Made by a program: the position numbers and the translations under genes. The notes under the pieces were generated by a model that saw only the letters and a program-made list of their open reading frames with translations, made no database searches and had not been told where the DNA came from. Shown piece after piece: positions 18,695 through 27,167 of a DNA stretch of 64,000 bases. This stretch comes from Dyella sp. SG609 (GTDB lineage: Bacteria; Pseudomonadota; Gammaproteobacteria; Xanthomonadales; Rhodanobacteraceae): positions 1 through 64,000 of the forward strand of contig NZ_JAAZQJ010000003.1 of assembly GCF_012275375.1 (NCBI RefSeq), given 5' to 3'. The first letter of the stretch is position 1; every line of letters begins with the position of its first letter.

Positions 18695-19405
18695 TCAAAA
18701 CCGATCGGTGCTGGCCAGATAACGCCACTGTCCCGGTTGCAGCCGGGACATGGGTATACGGCCGATGCGGAAGCGCTTCATCGCCAATACTTTCAAACCG
18801 ACGGCCTGGCACATGCGCTCGATCCTGTCGGGTCCGATCCGCTTCAAGGCAAAGCGCAGATGGGTTTCGTTCTGCCAGCTCACCTTGATGGGCGGCAGCG
18901 CGTAATGGTCGAAGCTGAGTCCGTGGTTGAGCAGGGCAAGGCCGTTCGGCGCCAGCTTGCCTGACACTTCGACCACGATTTCCTGTTCGATGCGGTCGAA
19001 GTCTTCCTCCAGGCGACGCTTCACCCGCCAGTCCTGCGTGAATACCAGCAGGCCGCAGGCCTGGTCCGGCAAGGAGAGCGGGCATTCCAGGCGCGCGAAA
19101 TGGCGCTTCAGCATGCGGACGCCGGAAGCGTCGTCGGGCGAGTGGCTTTCCTCGCGAATCAGCGCACGGGCTTCCTCTATCGTTGCGCCAGCGGGTTTAT
19201 GGAGAGCCACGGTTATGGGTTCGGCGGGTTCGAGCTGAGCGTTGGGATCGATCTCGATGTGCTGTTCCAGCACCTTGAACTGCGGCTCCTCCACCGTCAC
19301 GCCATCCACGCGCACCCAGCCGCCCTCGATATACATTTCCGCCTCGCGCCGCGAGCATTGGGCCAGGGCGGCGACACGTTTGGCGAGGCGTACGGGTTCG
19401 GTCAT
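18695..19405 (-). CDS. RsuA/RluF-family pseudouridine synthase homologue with degenerate active site
   Basis: 236 aa: an S4 RNA-binding domain (RLAKRVAALAQCSRREAEMY) then a synthase-like fold. In RsuA/RluB/RluE/RluF enzymes the motif GRLDxDxxGLLLLT carries the catalytic Asp. The corresponding segment here reads LSLPDQACGLLVFT, so Arg is replaced by Ser and the Asp position by Pro. The conserved Tyr motif (KTYxV) reads EQEIVV. It may be a non-catalytic RNA-binding paralogue, or use the shifted Asp. The rest of the fold and the length look intact. Confidence 0.85.
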   Translation of the reverse strand: MTEPVRLAKRVAALAQCSRREAEMYIEGGWVRVDGVTVEEPQFKVLEQHIEIDPNAQLEPAEPITVALHKPAGATIEEARALIREESHSPDDASGVRMLKRHFARLECPLSLPDQACGLLVFTQDWRVKRRLEEDFDRIEQEIVVEVSGKLAPNGLALLNHGLSFDHYALPPIKVSWQNETHLRFALKRIGPDRIERMCQAVGLKVLAMKRFRIGRIPMSRLQPGQWRYLASTDRF

Positions 19406-19452
19406 CGGATTTGCCTGTGGGTAATGGGGGCCATTATAGGCAGACCCCGGCC

Positions 19453-20373
19453 TTAGCCTCGGCGCGCTACGGGCGCATGTTGCGCCATGAGCTCAACCAT
19501 CCAATCGATAAAGACGCGCAGCTTCGCGCTTACGCGCTTATTGGGCGGGAAAGCCAGGTAGAGCGGCATGGCATCCATTCGCCAGGCTTCGAACAGCGGC
19601 ACCAGCTGGCCTTGGGCTACGTGCTTCCTGGCCATGTACTCCGGCAGCCAGAGTGCGCCGAGGCCGGCGAGTCCGGCCTCCAGATAGGCATTGCCATCGT
19701 CCACCGAAAGCACATAGCGCCCCTGTATCCGCACGATTTCACTGCCGCTGCGCATGGCGTAGGGCATGGGCTTGCCAGTGCGCGACCATACGTAGCCGAC
19801 GATACGGTGGTGCGGGCCTTCCAGTTCGCGCGGGTGCGAAGGCGTTCCGTTTCGCTCCAGATAGCTCGGTGCCGCATACACGCCAAGTCGAAGATCGCCG
19901 ATATGCCGAGCCTTTAATGAAAGCGAAGTGAGCTCGCCACCGCGCACCACGCAATCGACATTTTCGCCAATGACGTCGACGATGCGATCGCTGACGCCCA
20001 TATCCAGCTGGATATCCGGATAACGCGCGTGGAATGCGGGCAGGGCCGGTATCAGGATGATGCGGGCCAGCGGACTTGGCACATCCACCCGCAATTTGCC
20101 TTTGGGTGATGCGTTGGCGGCGGAGAGACCGTTCTCGGCATCGTCCAGATCGGCGAGCAGCCTGATGGCGCTCTCGTAATACGCCATCCCGTCCGCGGTC
20201 GCGTTGACTTTGCGCGTGGTGCGATGGAGCAGCTGGACGCGCAGTCTCGCTTCCAGCTGCTGTATGAGCTGGGTCACGGCGGTCTTGCTTATGCCCAGTG
20301 TTTCCGCGGCCTTGGTAAAGCTGCCGGTCTCCACGACCCGGACGAAGGCCTGCATCGCATCGAACCGGTCCAT
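19453..20373 (-). CDS. LysR family transcriptional regulator
   Basis: 306 aa. N-terminal HTH: MDRFDAMQAFVRVVETGSFT, KAAETLGISKTAVTQLIQQL. The effector domain follows (GKLRVDVPSPLARIILIPAL) and ends normally. It is divergent from the RidA gene with about 130 bp between starts, holding a LysR-type inverted repeat at 20398-20416, so control of the RidA gene or autoregulation is likely. Confidence 0.93.
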   Translation of the reverse strand: MDRFDAMQAFVRVVETGSFTKAAETLGISKTAVTQLIQQLEARLRVQLLHRTTRKVNATADGMAYYESAIRLLADLDDAENGLSAANASPKGKLRVDVPSPLARIILIPALPAFHARYPDIQLDMGVSDRIVDVIGENVDCVVRGGELTSLSLKARHIGDLRLGVYAAPSYLERNGTPSHPRELEGPHHRIVGYVWSRTGKPMPYAMRSGSEIVRIQGRYVLSVDDGNAYLEAGLAGLGALWLPEYMARKHVAQGQLVPLFEAWRMDAMPLYLAFPPNKRVSAKLRVFIDWMVELMAQHAPVARRG

Positions 20374-20397
20374 TGTTGCTTCCGTGGGAGCTGGGAT

Positions 20398-20416
20398 TGT
20401 TTGGATTCTACAAACA
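20398..20416. promoter_or_regulatory. LysR-type binding site
   Basis: TGTTTG (20398-20403), 7-base spacer, CAAACA (20411-20416): an imperfectly spaced T-N11-A type dyad close to the LysR start and about 90 bp before the RidA gene. Typical layout for a divergent LysR target. Confidence 0.5.
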
Positions 20417-20503
20417 GTGTGAGCCGGGAATGGCTGTTTATCGGCGCAGTGCTGCTGCCTAGAGTGTGCCTCTCTCGTTCCTGATGCTGATGGAGGTGGA
20501 TTT

Positions 20504-20899
20504 ATGGCAACGCGCGATGTCGTTTTTCCCGCTGGCCGCCGCGCGCTTTACGAGCGCAATCGTTATTCGCCGGCCATCCGCTCGAATGGCTTCCTGTTCG
20601 TTTCCGGACAGGTCGGCAGCCGCGACGACGGCTCGCCCGAGCCGGATCTGGAGCGGCAGGTGTCGCTCGCGTTCGAACATTTGAACGAGGTATTGGCCGC
20701 GGCCGGATGTGCCTTTGAGGACGTGGTCGATGTGACTGTCTTCATGGTCGATCCCGAGTCCGTATTCGAGAAGGTCTGGAGCTTGGTGCCGAAGTATTGG
20801 GGCGAGGCTCCCCATCCGACGCTGACTGCCGTGGGCGTGACGTGGCTTTATGGGTTCCAGTTCGAGATCAAGGTGGTGGCCAAGCTGCCGGCGGAATAA
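20504..20899 (+). CDS. RidA family protein (YjgF/YER057c/UK114)
   Basis: 131 aa with the RidA fold markers: RYSPAIRSNGFLFVSGQVGS, the helix LAFEHLNEVLAAAGCAFEDVV, and a C-terminal HPTLTAVGV then FEIKVVAKLP. Family members deaminate reactive enamines/imines or act in catabolic pathways. The usual RidA arginine near the C-terminal PAR(S/T) motif is not seen here (HPTLTA), which suggests one of the other RidA subfamilies. It is divergent from the LysR gene. Confidence 0.88.
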   Translation: MATRDVVFPAGRRALYERNRYSPAIRSNGFLFVSGQVGSRDDGSPEPDLERQVSLAFEHLNEVLAAAGCAFEDVVDVTVFMVDPESVFEKVWSLVPKYWGEAPHPTLTAVGVTWLYGFQFEIKVVAKLPAE

Positions 20900-21020
20900 T
20901 TCGAAGCACCTTTGCCGTTGGAGCGCTCAGTCGTCGATTGACAGGTAGCCGGAACGCATTCAAGGTTCGTCGCTGGCCATGAGTGCATGGCCGCATCCTG
21001 GTCCGCTCGACGGAGGGTTT

Positions 21021-21668
21021 ATGACCAAGCTGGTGGTAAGAAGCCTCGCTGTTTCCCTCGACGGCTATGCCGCCGGCCCCGACCAGAGCCTTGAGAATCC
21101 GCTGGGCGTGCGCGGCCCGGAACTGATGCAATGGTTTTTCCCGACGCGCACGTGGCGGGCAATGCAAGGTGGCGAGGGTGGCGAGACCGGTGTCGATGAC
21201 GAGATCGCACAGCAAGGTTTTGCGGAAGTCGGCGCATGGATCCTCGGCCGAAACATGTTCGGCCCGGTGCGCGGCCCGTGGCCGGACGACAGCTGGAAAG
21301 GCTGGTGGGGCGACGAGCCGCCGTATCACGTGCCGGTGTTCGTGCTGACGCATTACGCACGGGAGCCTTTAGTGATGGAGGGCGGCACCGTATTTCATTT
21401 CGTCACCGACGGCATCGAGTCCGCCGTGAAGCAGGCCATTGCGGCGGCTGAAGGCAAGGATGTGCGTATAGGCGGCGGCGCATCGACCATCCGGCAGCTG
21501 CTGAGTGCGTCGCTGATCGATGAAATGCATCTCGCGGTGGGGCCGGTGCTGCTGGGCAGGGGAGAGCCTCTGTTTCATGGACTCGATATGCATGCACTTG
21601 GCTATCGCTGCGACAAAGTGGTCCCCGGTGAGCGCGCTACGCATATGTTTTTGCGTAAGGGTCCATAG
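21021..21668 (+). CDS. Dihydrofolate-reductase-like protein (RibD C-terminal domain)
   Basis: 215 aa. Starts VVRSLAVSLDGYAAGPDQS (the RibD_C strand plus loop), contains ILGRNMFGPVRGPW, VFVLTHY and IGGGASTIRQLLSASLIDEMHL (nucleotide-binding GGG motif), then PVLLGRGEPLF. Homologues are annotated as dihydrofolate reductase family or deaminase-reductase proteins; real substrates are mostly unknown. GGAGGG lies just before the ATG at 21021. It ends near the convergent TetR gene. Confidence 0.88.
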   Translation: MTKLVVRSLAVSLDGYAAGPDQSLENPLGVRGPELMQWFFPTRTWRAMQGGEGGETGVDDEIAQQGFAEVGAWILGRNMFGPVRGPWPDDSWKGWWGDEPPYHVPVFVLTHYAREPLVMEGGTVFHFVTDGIESAVKQAIAAAEGKDVRIGGGASTIRQLLSASLIDEMHLAVGPVLLGRGEPLFHGLDMHALGYRCDKVVPGERATHMFLRKGP

Positions 21669-21711
21669 CGAGATACGGACGAAATAGCGCTCCGCGATAC
21701 GCACTGTTCTC

Positions 21712-22269
21712 TCATGCCGATCTTCCCAGCGCAGCAAGGATCACTTTGCGTGCATGGAGCAAGTCGGATTTGAGATCGCTCGGGGAGACTTCTACGAACC
21801 CGAGCCCCTTGAGCAAAAAAATGCCTTCAACTGCCAATAACGCGTGACGGATTTCCGCGTTTTTGCCACGTGGTCGAAGTGGATCGAGCAGTGCGTGATA
21901 AAAGCTCCGTATCGACTCGAGCATGTCGGGGGCGTGCACCAGTGCCGTGACGAGAAAAGCCGCCTTTTGCGTCGAGGTGTCGTCCTCGCTCAATGCTTCT
22001 TCGATATGGGCGAGGGCCAGTTCGGCGGGCCCGGTGGGGCCATTGCCGAGCCGCCGACGGACGGCGTCCTGGAAGCGAGCCAGTTCTCGCTCCAGTACCG
22101 CATGCATCAGGCCGTCCTTGGTTGCGAAGGTGTAGACCAGGCCGCCTTTGCTGATGCCTGCACGTTCGGCGACGGCATCGAGCGTGAAATTCCGCCCGCC
22201 GGATTCCACGATGACCGCCTCGGCGGCATCCAGAACGCTGTCTTTGTCGATTTCTTTTTTTCGAGCCAC
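21712..22269 (-). CDS. TetR family regulator
   Basis: 185 aa. HTH: FTLDAVAERAGISKGGLVYT, FATKDGLMHAVLERELARF, the form seen in many repressors of small efflux or detoxification genes. C-terminal domain resembles TetR_C. Divergent from the VOC-family gene at 22388, with two TTTCCGACTG repeats and a dyad in between, so local autoregulation is likely. Confidence 0.9.
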   Translation of the reverse strand: MARKKEIDKDSVLDAAEAVIVESGGRNFTLDAVAERAGISKGGLVYTFATKDGLMHAVLERELARFQDAVRRRLGNGPTGPAELALAHIEEALSEDDTSTQKAAFLVTALVHAPDMLESIRSFYHALLDPLRPRGKNAEIRHALLAVEGIFLLKGLGFVEVSPSDLKSDLLHARKVILAALGRSA

Positions 22270-22283
22270 GCTGACCTCTTGCT

Positions 22284-22325
22284 TTTCCGACTGGCTGGTC
22301 GCATATTATTTCCGACTGAGCAGTC
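22284..22325. promoter_or_regulatory. Tandem operator-like sites for the TetR regulator
   Basis: TTTCCGACTG occurs at 22284-22293 and again at 22309-22318, 25 bp apart. The second copy is part of the dyad GACTGAGCAGTC (22314-22325); the first continues as GACTGGCTGGTC. Two repeats on the same face between divergent genes suit a repressor binding as two dimers. Confidence 0.55.
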
Positions 22326-22387
22326 AGATTAATGCGATGGGGCGGGCGCCACAAGGCAGCGCCGCGAACTCACCTGAAGGAAAACCT

Positions 22388-22834
22388 ATGAAAGAATTTG
22401 AAGCGGAAAGTCCCTTGCCGGCCGCGGCGCTTGGGCACTTTGTCATGAAAGTCCGGAAAGTCGAGGTCAGCTACCCGTTCTATGCGGGCCTGGGTCTGCG
22501 TGAGGCCGGCACGTTCCCTGGAATGGCGATCATCGAGCTGCGGGGCGGCACGCATCTGCTGCTGTTTCAAAAGGACGAGGAGCAGAGCGATGCGCTGCTG
22601 GACGGCCGTAATGGCCAGAGGCCCGAATTCCTTAGCGAAAGAATCGATCTGATGATTGCGGGCCACGCAAAAGAAGATCTGGAGCGCTATAGAGCCGATC
22701 TGGTTGGCAAAGGATATTCGCCCGCCGAGATCGCCGACGAAACGCTATACGGCCACCATTATTTTTCGATGCAAGACCCCGATGGCAACGGCATCACTTT
22801 CTATACCAGCCACTGCGGCGACAAGCCTGTGTGA
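22388..22834 (+). CDS. VOC family (glyoxalase/bleomycin-resistance-like) protein
   Basis: 148 aa. N-terminal half: LGHFVMKVRKVEVSYPFYAG, LGLREAG; C-terminal half: HHYFSMQDPDGNGITFYTSH, the standard betaalphabetabetabeta pair ending in DPDGNxIxF. Metal ligands and substrate are not certain. AAGGAAAA precedes the ATG at 22388. Likely the target of the divergent TetR regulator. Confidence 0.85.
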   Translation: MKEFEAESPLPAAALGHFVMKVRKVEVSYPFYAGLGLREAGTFPGMAIIELRGGTHLLLFQKDEEQSDALLDGRNGQRPEFLSERIDLMIAGHAKEDLERYRADLVGKGYSPAEIADETLYGHHYFSMQDPDGNGITFYTSHCGDKPV

Positions 22835-22925
22835 CGTGTGCGGCCCGTTAAGTGGCCGCTGATGGCGGTCCACTGGACGGCCAGCGATGAAATGGCCAGT
22901 GCAAGGGGCAGCTAGAATATTCCCC

Positions 22926-23909
22926 ATGCAAACCCCCGCTCCCAGCGCCTTCCGCCTCTCGGTCGCCCCCATGATGGATTGGACCGACCGCCACTGCCGC
23001 TATTTCCACCGCCTGATCTCCCCTCACGCCCGCCTCTACACCGAAATGGTGACCAGCGCCGCCCTGGTGCGCGGCAAGCAGTTGCGCCTGCTCGAACATA
23101 GCCAGCAGGAGCACCCGGTGGCGTTGCAGCTTGGCGGCAGCGATCCGGCGGAGCTGGCGGAGGCGGCGCGGCATGGCGCTGCGGCGGGCTATGACGAAAT
23201 CAATCTCAACGTCGGCTGCCCCTCCGATCGCGTGCAGTCCGGCAAATTCGGCGCCTGCCTGATGCGCGAGCCCGCGCTGGTGGGCGACTGCGTGAAAGCC
23301 ATGCGCGATGCGGTCGATATCCCGGTTACTGTGAAATGCCGTATCGGCGTCGACGATCAGGACGAATACGCCGACCTGCAGCATTTCACCGAAACCATGA
23401 TCGCGGCCGGCGTGGAAATCCTGGTGGTGCATGCGCGCAAGGCCTGGCTGCAGGGTCTTAGCCCGAAGGAGAATCGCGAGATCCCGCCGCTGGATTACGA
23501 GCGCGTCTATCGCCTCAAGCGCGAATTCCCGCAGCTGGTCATCGTCATCAATGGCGGCATCACCACGGCCGAGCAGGTGCAGGCGCATCTGGGGCAGGTG
23601 GATGGGGTGATGCTCGGCCGCGCGGCCTACCACGACCCCTACGTCCTGGCCCGGGTCGAAGCCGCCCTCTACGGCCAGCCGCTGCCGGACCGGGACGACA
23701 TCCTGCGCCACATGCGCCCCTATATCGAAGCCGAGCTGGCACGGGGCACCGCCCTCAAGCACATCACCCGCCATCTGCTCGGGCTGTACCAGGGCGAGCC
23801 GGGTGCGCGCGGGTTCCGCCGGCTGCTCAGCGAGCAGGCCCATCTGCCCGATGCGGGCTGGGAGCTGCTGGAGCGGGCCATGCTGCCCAAGCGGGCTGTA
23901 GCGGCGTGA
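22926..23909 (+). CDS. dusA: tRNA-dihydrouridine(20/20a) synthase DusA
   Basis: 327-aa flavoenzyme reducing uridine to dihydrouridine in the tRNA D-loop. FMN barrel signatures: SVAPMMDWTDRHCRYFHRLI, LQLGGSDP, and NLNVGCPSDRVQSGKFGACL with catalytic Cys98. The HARKAWLQGLSPKENREIPP segment is characteristic of DusA rather than DusB or DusC. The ATG at 22926 gives the usual DusA length. Confidence 0.95.
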   Translation: MQTPAPSAFRLSVAPMMDWTDRHCRYFHRLISPHARLYTEMVTSAALVRGKQLRLLEHSQQEHPVALQLGGSDPAELAEAARHGAAAGYDEINLNVGCPSDRVQSGKFGACLMREPALVGDCVKAMRDAVDIPVTVKCRIGVDDQDEYADLQHFTETMIAAGVEILVVHARKAWLQGLSPKENREIPPLDYERVYRLKREFPQLVIVINGGITTAEQVQAHLGQVDGVMLGRAAYHDPYVLARVEAALYGQPLPDRDDILRHMRPYIEAELARGTALKHITRHLLGLYQGEPGARGFRRLLSEQAHLPDAGWELLERAMLPKRAVAA

Positions 23910-23996
23910 CAGCGGGGGGCGATCGGGTCAGTATTCAGGCCCGGTTCCATAGTCTGAACGAGGATAGCCTCCGTTCCCCGGGCTTTTGTTGGCGAT

Positions 23997-24311
23997 ATGA
24001 AGACAATCCTGCGCATTTCGGCTCTTTTGTTGCTCCTGGTGACCGCTACGGCGGCCGCGCAGGCGCAGGAGCCGTCCATGACGCTCGAGCAGGCCGTGAA
24101 CCAGGTGCAGCAGGAGACCGGCGGCAAGGTGCTGTCGGCCAGCACCGTGCGGCGCGGCCGCAATGCGTTCGAGCACCGGATCAAGGTGCTCACGCCCTCC
24201 GGCCACGTGCGCGTGGTCACCGTGAACACGGAAGCGGGCAAGGCCCCGGCTTCCCCGGAATCCACCAAGAACCCGGCCGGCGACGGCGAGGGCAATAAGG
24301 AGAAACACTGA
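23997..24311 (+). CDS. Small exported PepSY-like protein ahead of the two-component genes
   Basis: 104 aa with a signal peptide (MKTILRISALLLLLVTATAA AQA) and a PepSY-like stretch (MTLEQAVNQVQQETGGKVLS, EHRIKVLTPSGHVRVV). Its stop overlaps the response regulator start by 1 bp, so it is the first gene of that operon. A periplasmic partner or inhibitor of the sensor is a plausible role, by position only. Confidence 0.8.
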   Translation: MKTILRISALLLLLVTATAAAQAQEPSMTLEQAVNQVQQETGGKVLSASTVRRGRNAFEHRIKVLTPSGHVRVVTVNTEAGKAPASPESTKNPAGDGEGNKEKH

Positions 24312-25003
24312 TGCGCATCCTTCTGGTAGAGGACGAGGCGCCGCTGCGCGAAACGCTCGCCGCACGCCTGAAGCGCGACGGTTTTGCCGTCGACGCGGCA
24401 CAGGACGGCGAAGAGGGCCTCTATCTCGGCCGCGAAGTACCGTTCGACCTGGCCATCATCGACCTGGGCCTGCCGAAGATGTCGGGCATGGACCTGGTCA
24501 AGGCGCTGCGCGAAGTCGGCCAGCGCTATCCGATCCTGATCCTCACCGCCCGCGGCAGCTGGCAGGACAAGGTCGAGGGCCTCAAGCACGGCGCCGACGA
24601 CTACCTGGTCAAGCCGTTCCACGTGGAAGAACTGCTGGCGCGCATCAACGCGCTGGTGCGCCGCGCCAGCGGCTGGTCCAAGCCGGTGCTGGCCTGCGGC
24701 CCGATCAAGCTGGACACCACCGCGCAGACGGTGTCGGTGGAAGGCAAGCTGGTGGACCTCACCAGCTATGAGTACAAGGTGCTGGAATACCTGATGCTGC
24801 ACGCGGGCGAGCTGGTCTCCAAGGCCGACCTCACCGAGCACATCTACCAGCAGGACTTCGACCGCGACTCCAATGTGCTGGAGGTCTTCATCGGCCGTCT
24901 GCGCAGGAAGCTCGACCCGGAAGGCACCCTCAAGCCCATCGAGACGGTACGTGGACGCGGATACCGCTTTGCCATCCCCCGCAGCGAAAACGAAGGCGAA
25001 TGA
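24311..25003 (+). CDS. phoP: OmpR/PhoP-family response regulator
   Basis: 230 aa. Receiver: VEDEAP, phosphoacceptor Asp51 in IIDLGLPKMSG, Thr79 and Lys101 (LVKPFH). OmpR-type winged helix: VDLTSYEYKVLEYLMLHAGE, NVLEVFIGRLRRKLD, TVRGRGYRF. The overall sequence and pairing with an HSLKTPL-type kinase fit PhoP; in xanthomonads PhoP/PhoQ responds to low Mg2+ and antimicrobial peptides, which here is inference. Confidence 0.92.
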   Translation: MRILLVEDEAPLRETLAARLKRDGFAVDAAQDGEEGLYLGREVPFDLAIIDLGLPKMSGMDLVKALREVGQRYPILILTARGSWQDKVEGLKHGADDYLVKPFHVEELLARINALVRRASGWSKPVLACGPIKLDTTAQTVSVEGKLVDLTSYEYKVLEYLMLHAGELVSKADLTEHIYQQDFDRDSNVLEVFIGRLRRKLDPEGTLKPIETVRGRGYRFAIPRSENEGE

Positions 25004-26387
25004 TCCCGACCAGCCGCGCCGCCCGTTCTCACTGGCGGCGCGCGCTGCGTTGGCCACCGGCTTCGTGCTGGCGGCCTTTCTTGGCGTCGTCGGCCTTACC
25101 CTCTCGCGTTCCAGCGCCGAGACCTCGCTGAAGGAATTGCAGGACCGCCTGCAGAACTACGTGGTTGCCTACCTGGCCGGCACCGAAGTGGGCCGCTCCG
25201 GCAAGGTGCTGCTGCCCGATACGCCGCCCGATCCGCGTTTTTCCCAGCCGGGTTCCGGCTTGTATGCGCTGGCCTTGGGCGAGAACGGGGCCAAGCTGGA
25301 ATCGCCCTCGGCGATCGGGCGCGACTTCGCGTTTCTGAAGCGGCTGGAGCCGGGGCAGAGCCAGTTCGTCGGCCCGATCGATACGCGCATGGGGCGGCTG
25401 TACTACTACGCCTACGGTGTGGCGCTGGACACCTCCGAGAAGAAGTCGGTGAAGCTGACCTTCATGGTGGCGCAGGCGGAGGACCAGCTTGAAGGGCAGA
25501 ACGCTGTAATTCGGCGCAGTCTGATCTTCTGGCTCGCCACGCTGGGCGTGATGCTGATCCTGCTGCAGCTGTTGCTGCTGCGCTGGAGCCTCACGCCATT
25601 GCGCAAGGTGGCCAGCGACATGAGCCGGGTCGAACGCGGCGAGGCGGAGCAGCTCGACAGCCGCTATCCGCTGGAACTCACCGGCCTCACCGAACGCATC
25701 AACGCCTTTATCGATAGCGAGCGCGAACAGCGCACGCGCTACCGCAACACGCTGGCCGACCTGGCGCACAGCCTGAAGACGCCGCTGGCGGTGATCCGCT
25801 CGCGGCTCGAAGCCAGCGACGGCAACATGTCGCGAGTGCGCACCGACGTGGTCGACCAGGTGCGCCGCATGGACGAACTGGTCGCCTACCAGCTCGCCCG
25901 CGCCGCCACCACCGGCCGGCAGACCTTCGCTTCGGCCATCCCTATCGCGGGCCACGCGGAAGACCTGGTGCAGAGCCTGGAAAAGGTCTACGCCGCGAAG
26001 AACGTGCTGTGCGAATTCGACATCGACGAAGGCGCCGCCTTCTACGGCGAGCAGGGCGACCTGCTCGAACTGATGGGCAACCTGCTGGAAAACGCCTTCA
26101 AGTGGGCCGGCCACCGCGTACTGCTGGTGGTGAAAGTGGAGCCGGCCGCCGGCCGCCAGCGCCCGGGCCTGTGGCTGAGCGTGGAGGACGACGGCCCCGG
26201 CATCGACGACGACAAGATCGAGAAGGTGCTCCAGCGCGGGGTGCGCGGCGACGAGCGCGTGCAGGGCCACGGCATTGGCCTGTCGATCGTGCAGGACATC
26301 ATCAAGGCCTACCGCGGCGAGCTGACCGTGGACCGCTCGCCGGAATTCGGCGGCGCGCGCTTCAGCGTGAGATTGCCGCCGAGCTGA
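24951..26387 (+). CDS. phoQ: PhoQ-like sensor histidine kinase
   Basis: Membrane sensor with a transmembrane helix (AALATGFVLAAFLGVVGLTL), a periplasmic domain of about 140 residues, a second helix (SLIFWLATLGVMLILLQLLL), HAMP, and kinase core: H box LADLAHSLKTPLAV (His273 from this start), N box NLLENAFKWAG, DDGPGID and GHGIGLSI. No ATG exists after the phoP stop before the first helix, so the frame must begin inside phoP. I use the GTG at 24951 (478 aa, 53-bp overlap); earlier in-frame starts at 24873 or the TTG at 25050 are possible. Confidence 0.88.
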   Translation: MDADTALPSPAAKTKANDPDQPRRPFSLAARAALATGFVLAAFLGVVGLTLSRSSAETSLKELQDRLQNYVVAYLAGTEVGRSGKVLLPDTPPDPRFSQPGSGLYALALGENGAKLESPSAIGRDFAFLKRLEPGQSQFVGPIDTRMGRLYYYAYGVALDTSEKKSVKLTFMVAQAEDQLEGQNAVIRRSLIFWLATLGVMLILLQLLLLRWSLTPLRKVASDMSRVERGEAEQLDSRYPLELTGLTERINAFIDSEREQRTRYRNTLADLAHSLKTPLAVIRSRLEASDGNMSRVRTDVVDQVRRMDELVAYQLARAATTGRQTFASAIPIAGHAEDLVQSLEKVYAAKNVLCEFDIDEGAAFYGEQGDLLELMGNLLENAFKWAGHRVLLVVKVEPAAGRQRPGLWLSVEDDGPGIDDDKIEKVLQRGVRGDERVQGHGIGLSIVQDIIKAYRGELTVDRSPEFGGARFSVRLPPS

Positions 26388-26390
26388 GGC

Positions 26391-27158
26391 TCAATACGGT
26401 GCCGGCGACGGGCCGTAGTAAGCGTCGAGCAACGCAGCGACCATCGGGTCGGCGCGCTTGAGCACGCCCGGCTGCGACCAGTGCAGCTCGCTCACCACGG
26501 CGAAGAATTCGTCCGGGCCTTCGGCGGCATACGGGTCGATCAGCGTATCGCGGCCGCGCGCCACGTCGTTGGAGAGGTGGTCGTAGGCGCGCTGGAAGGC
26601 CACGATCCAGTCGCGCCGGCTGATCTCTTCCGGCAGCGGCGGCACGCCGTCCGGGGCGCCGTCGAGCATGTCGAACTTGTGCGCCATCTCGTGCACGACC
26701 ACGTTGTAGCCGTCCCAGGGTTGCTCCAGGTCCAGCTGCACGTCGGCCAGGGAAAGAATCAGCGGGCCGCGTTCCCAGGCTTCGCCGATCAGCACGTCGT
26801 CCGCCTCGCTCACCACGCCGCTGTGCTCGTCGTGATGGCTGCGGCGCACCTTGAACTCGCCGGGGTAGACCAGGATCTCGCGCCAGCCGCGCAGGCCGGT
26901 GCTGCCCTGGCGCAGGGCCGGCAGGCAGGCCTGCAGGGCGATCAGCAGGCGCAGGCGGTCGTCCAGCTCGGCGCCGGCCAGCGGGTGGAAGCGCTTGCGG
27001 GCAAGAAAATGGGCGGCGATGCGGCGTAGTTCGTTCTGGCGGTCGTCATCGAGCCGGCGCGCGAGAGGGCACGCGGACAGCGTGCGGCGCCATAGAACGT
27101 CGGGAATGGCCGGCGGGTCGAAGCGCGACAGCCACTGTCGCCACCAGGCCCCCGCCAC
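26391..27158 (-). CDS. mtfA: MtfA-type zinc peptidase (Mlc titration factor family)
   Basis: 255 aa, in line with E. coli MtfA (DgsA anti-repressor, a zinc-dependent peptidase). The zinc site HExxH is at His156-Glu157-Met-Ala-His160 in VVHEMAHKFDMLDG, and the later DEFFAVVSE supplies the third ligand. The conserved ILVYPGEF segment is present. It starts at GTG and lies only 9 bp beyond the end of the small exported protein gene on the same strand. The Mlc connection in this lineage is not established. Confidence 0.9.
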   Translation of the reverse strand: MAGAWWRQWLSRFDPPAIPDVLWRRTLSACPLARRLDDDRQNELRRIAAHFLARKRFHPLAGAELDDRLRLLIALQACLPALRQGSTGLRGWREILVYPGEFKVRRSHHDEHSGVVSEADDVLIGEAWERGPLILSLADVQLDLEQPWDGYNVVVHEMAHKFDMLDGAPDGVPPLPEEISRRDWIVAFQRAYDHLSNDVARGRDTLIDPYAAEGPDEFFAVVSELHWSQPGVLKRADPMVAALLDAYYGPSPAPY

Positions 27159-27167
27159 AGGAACGGC

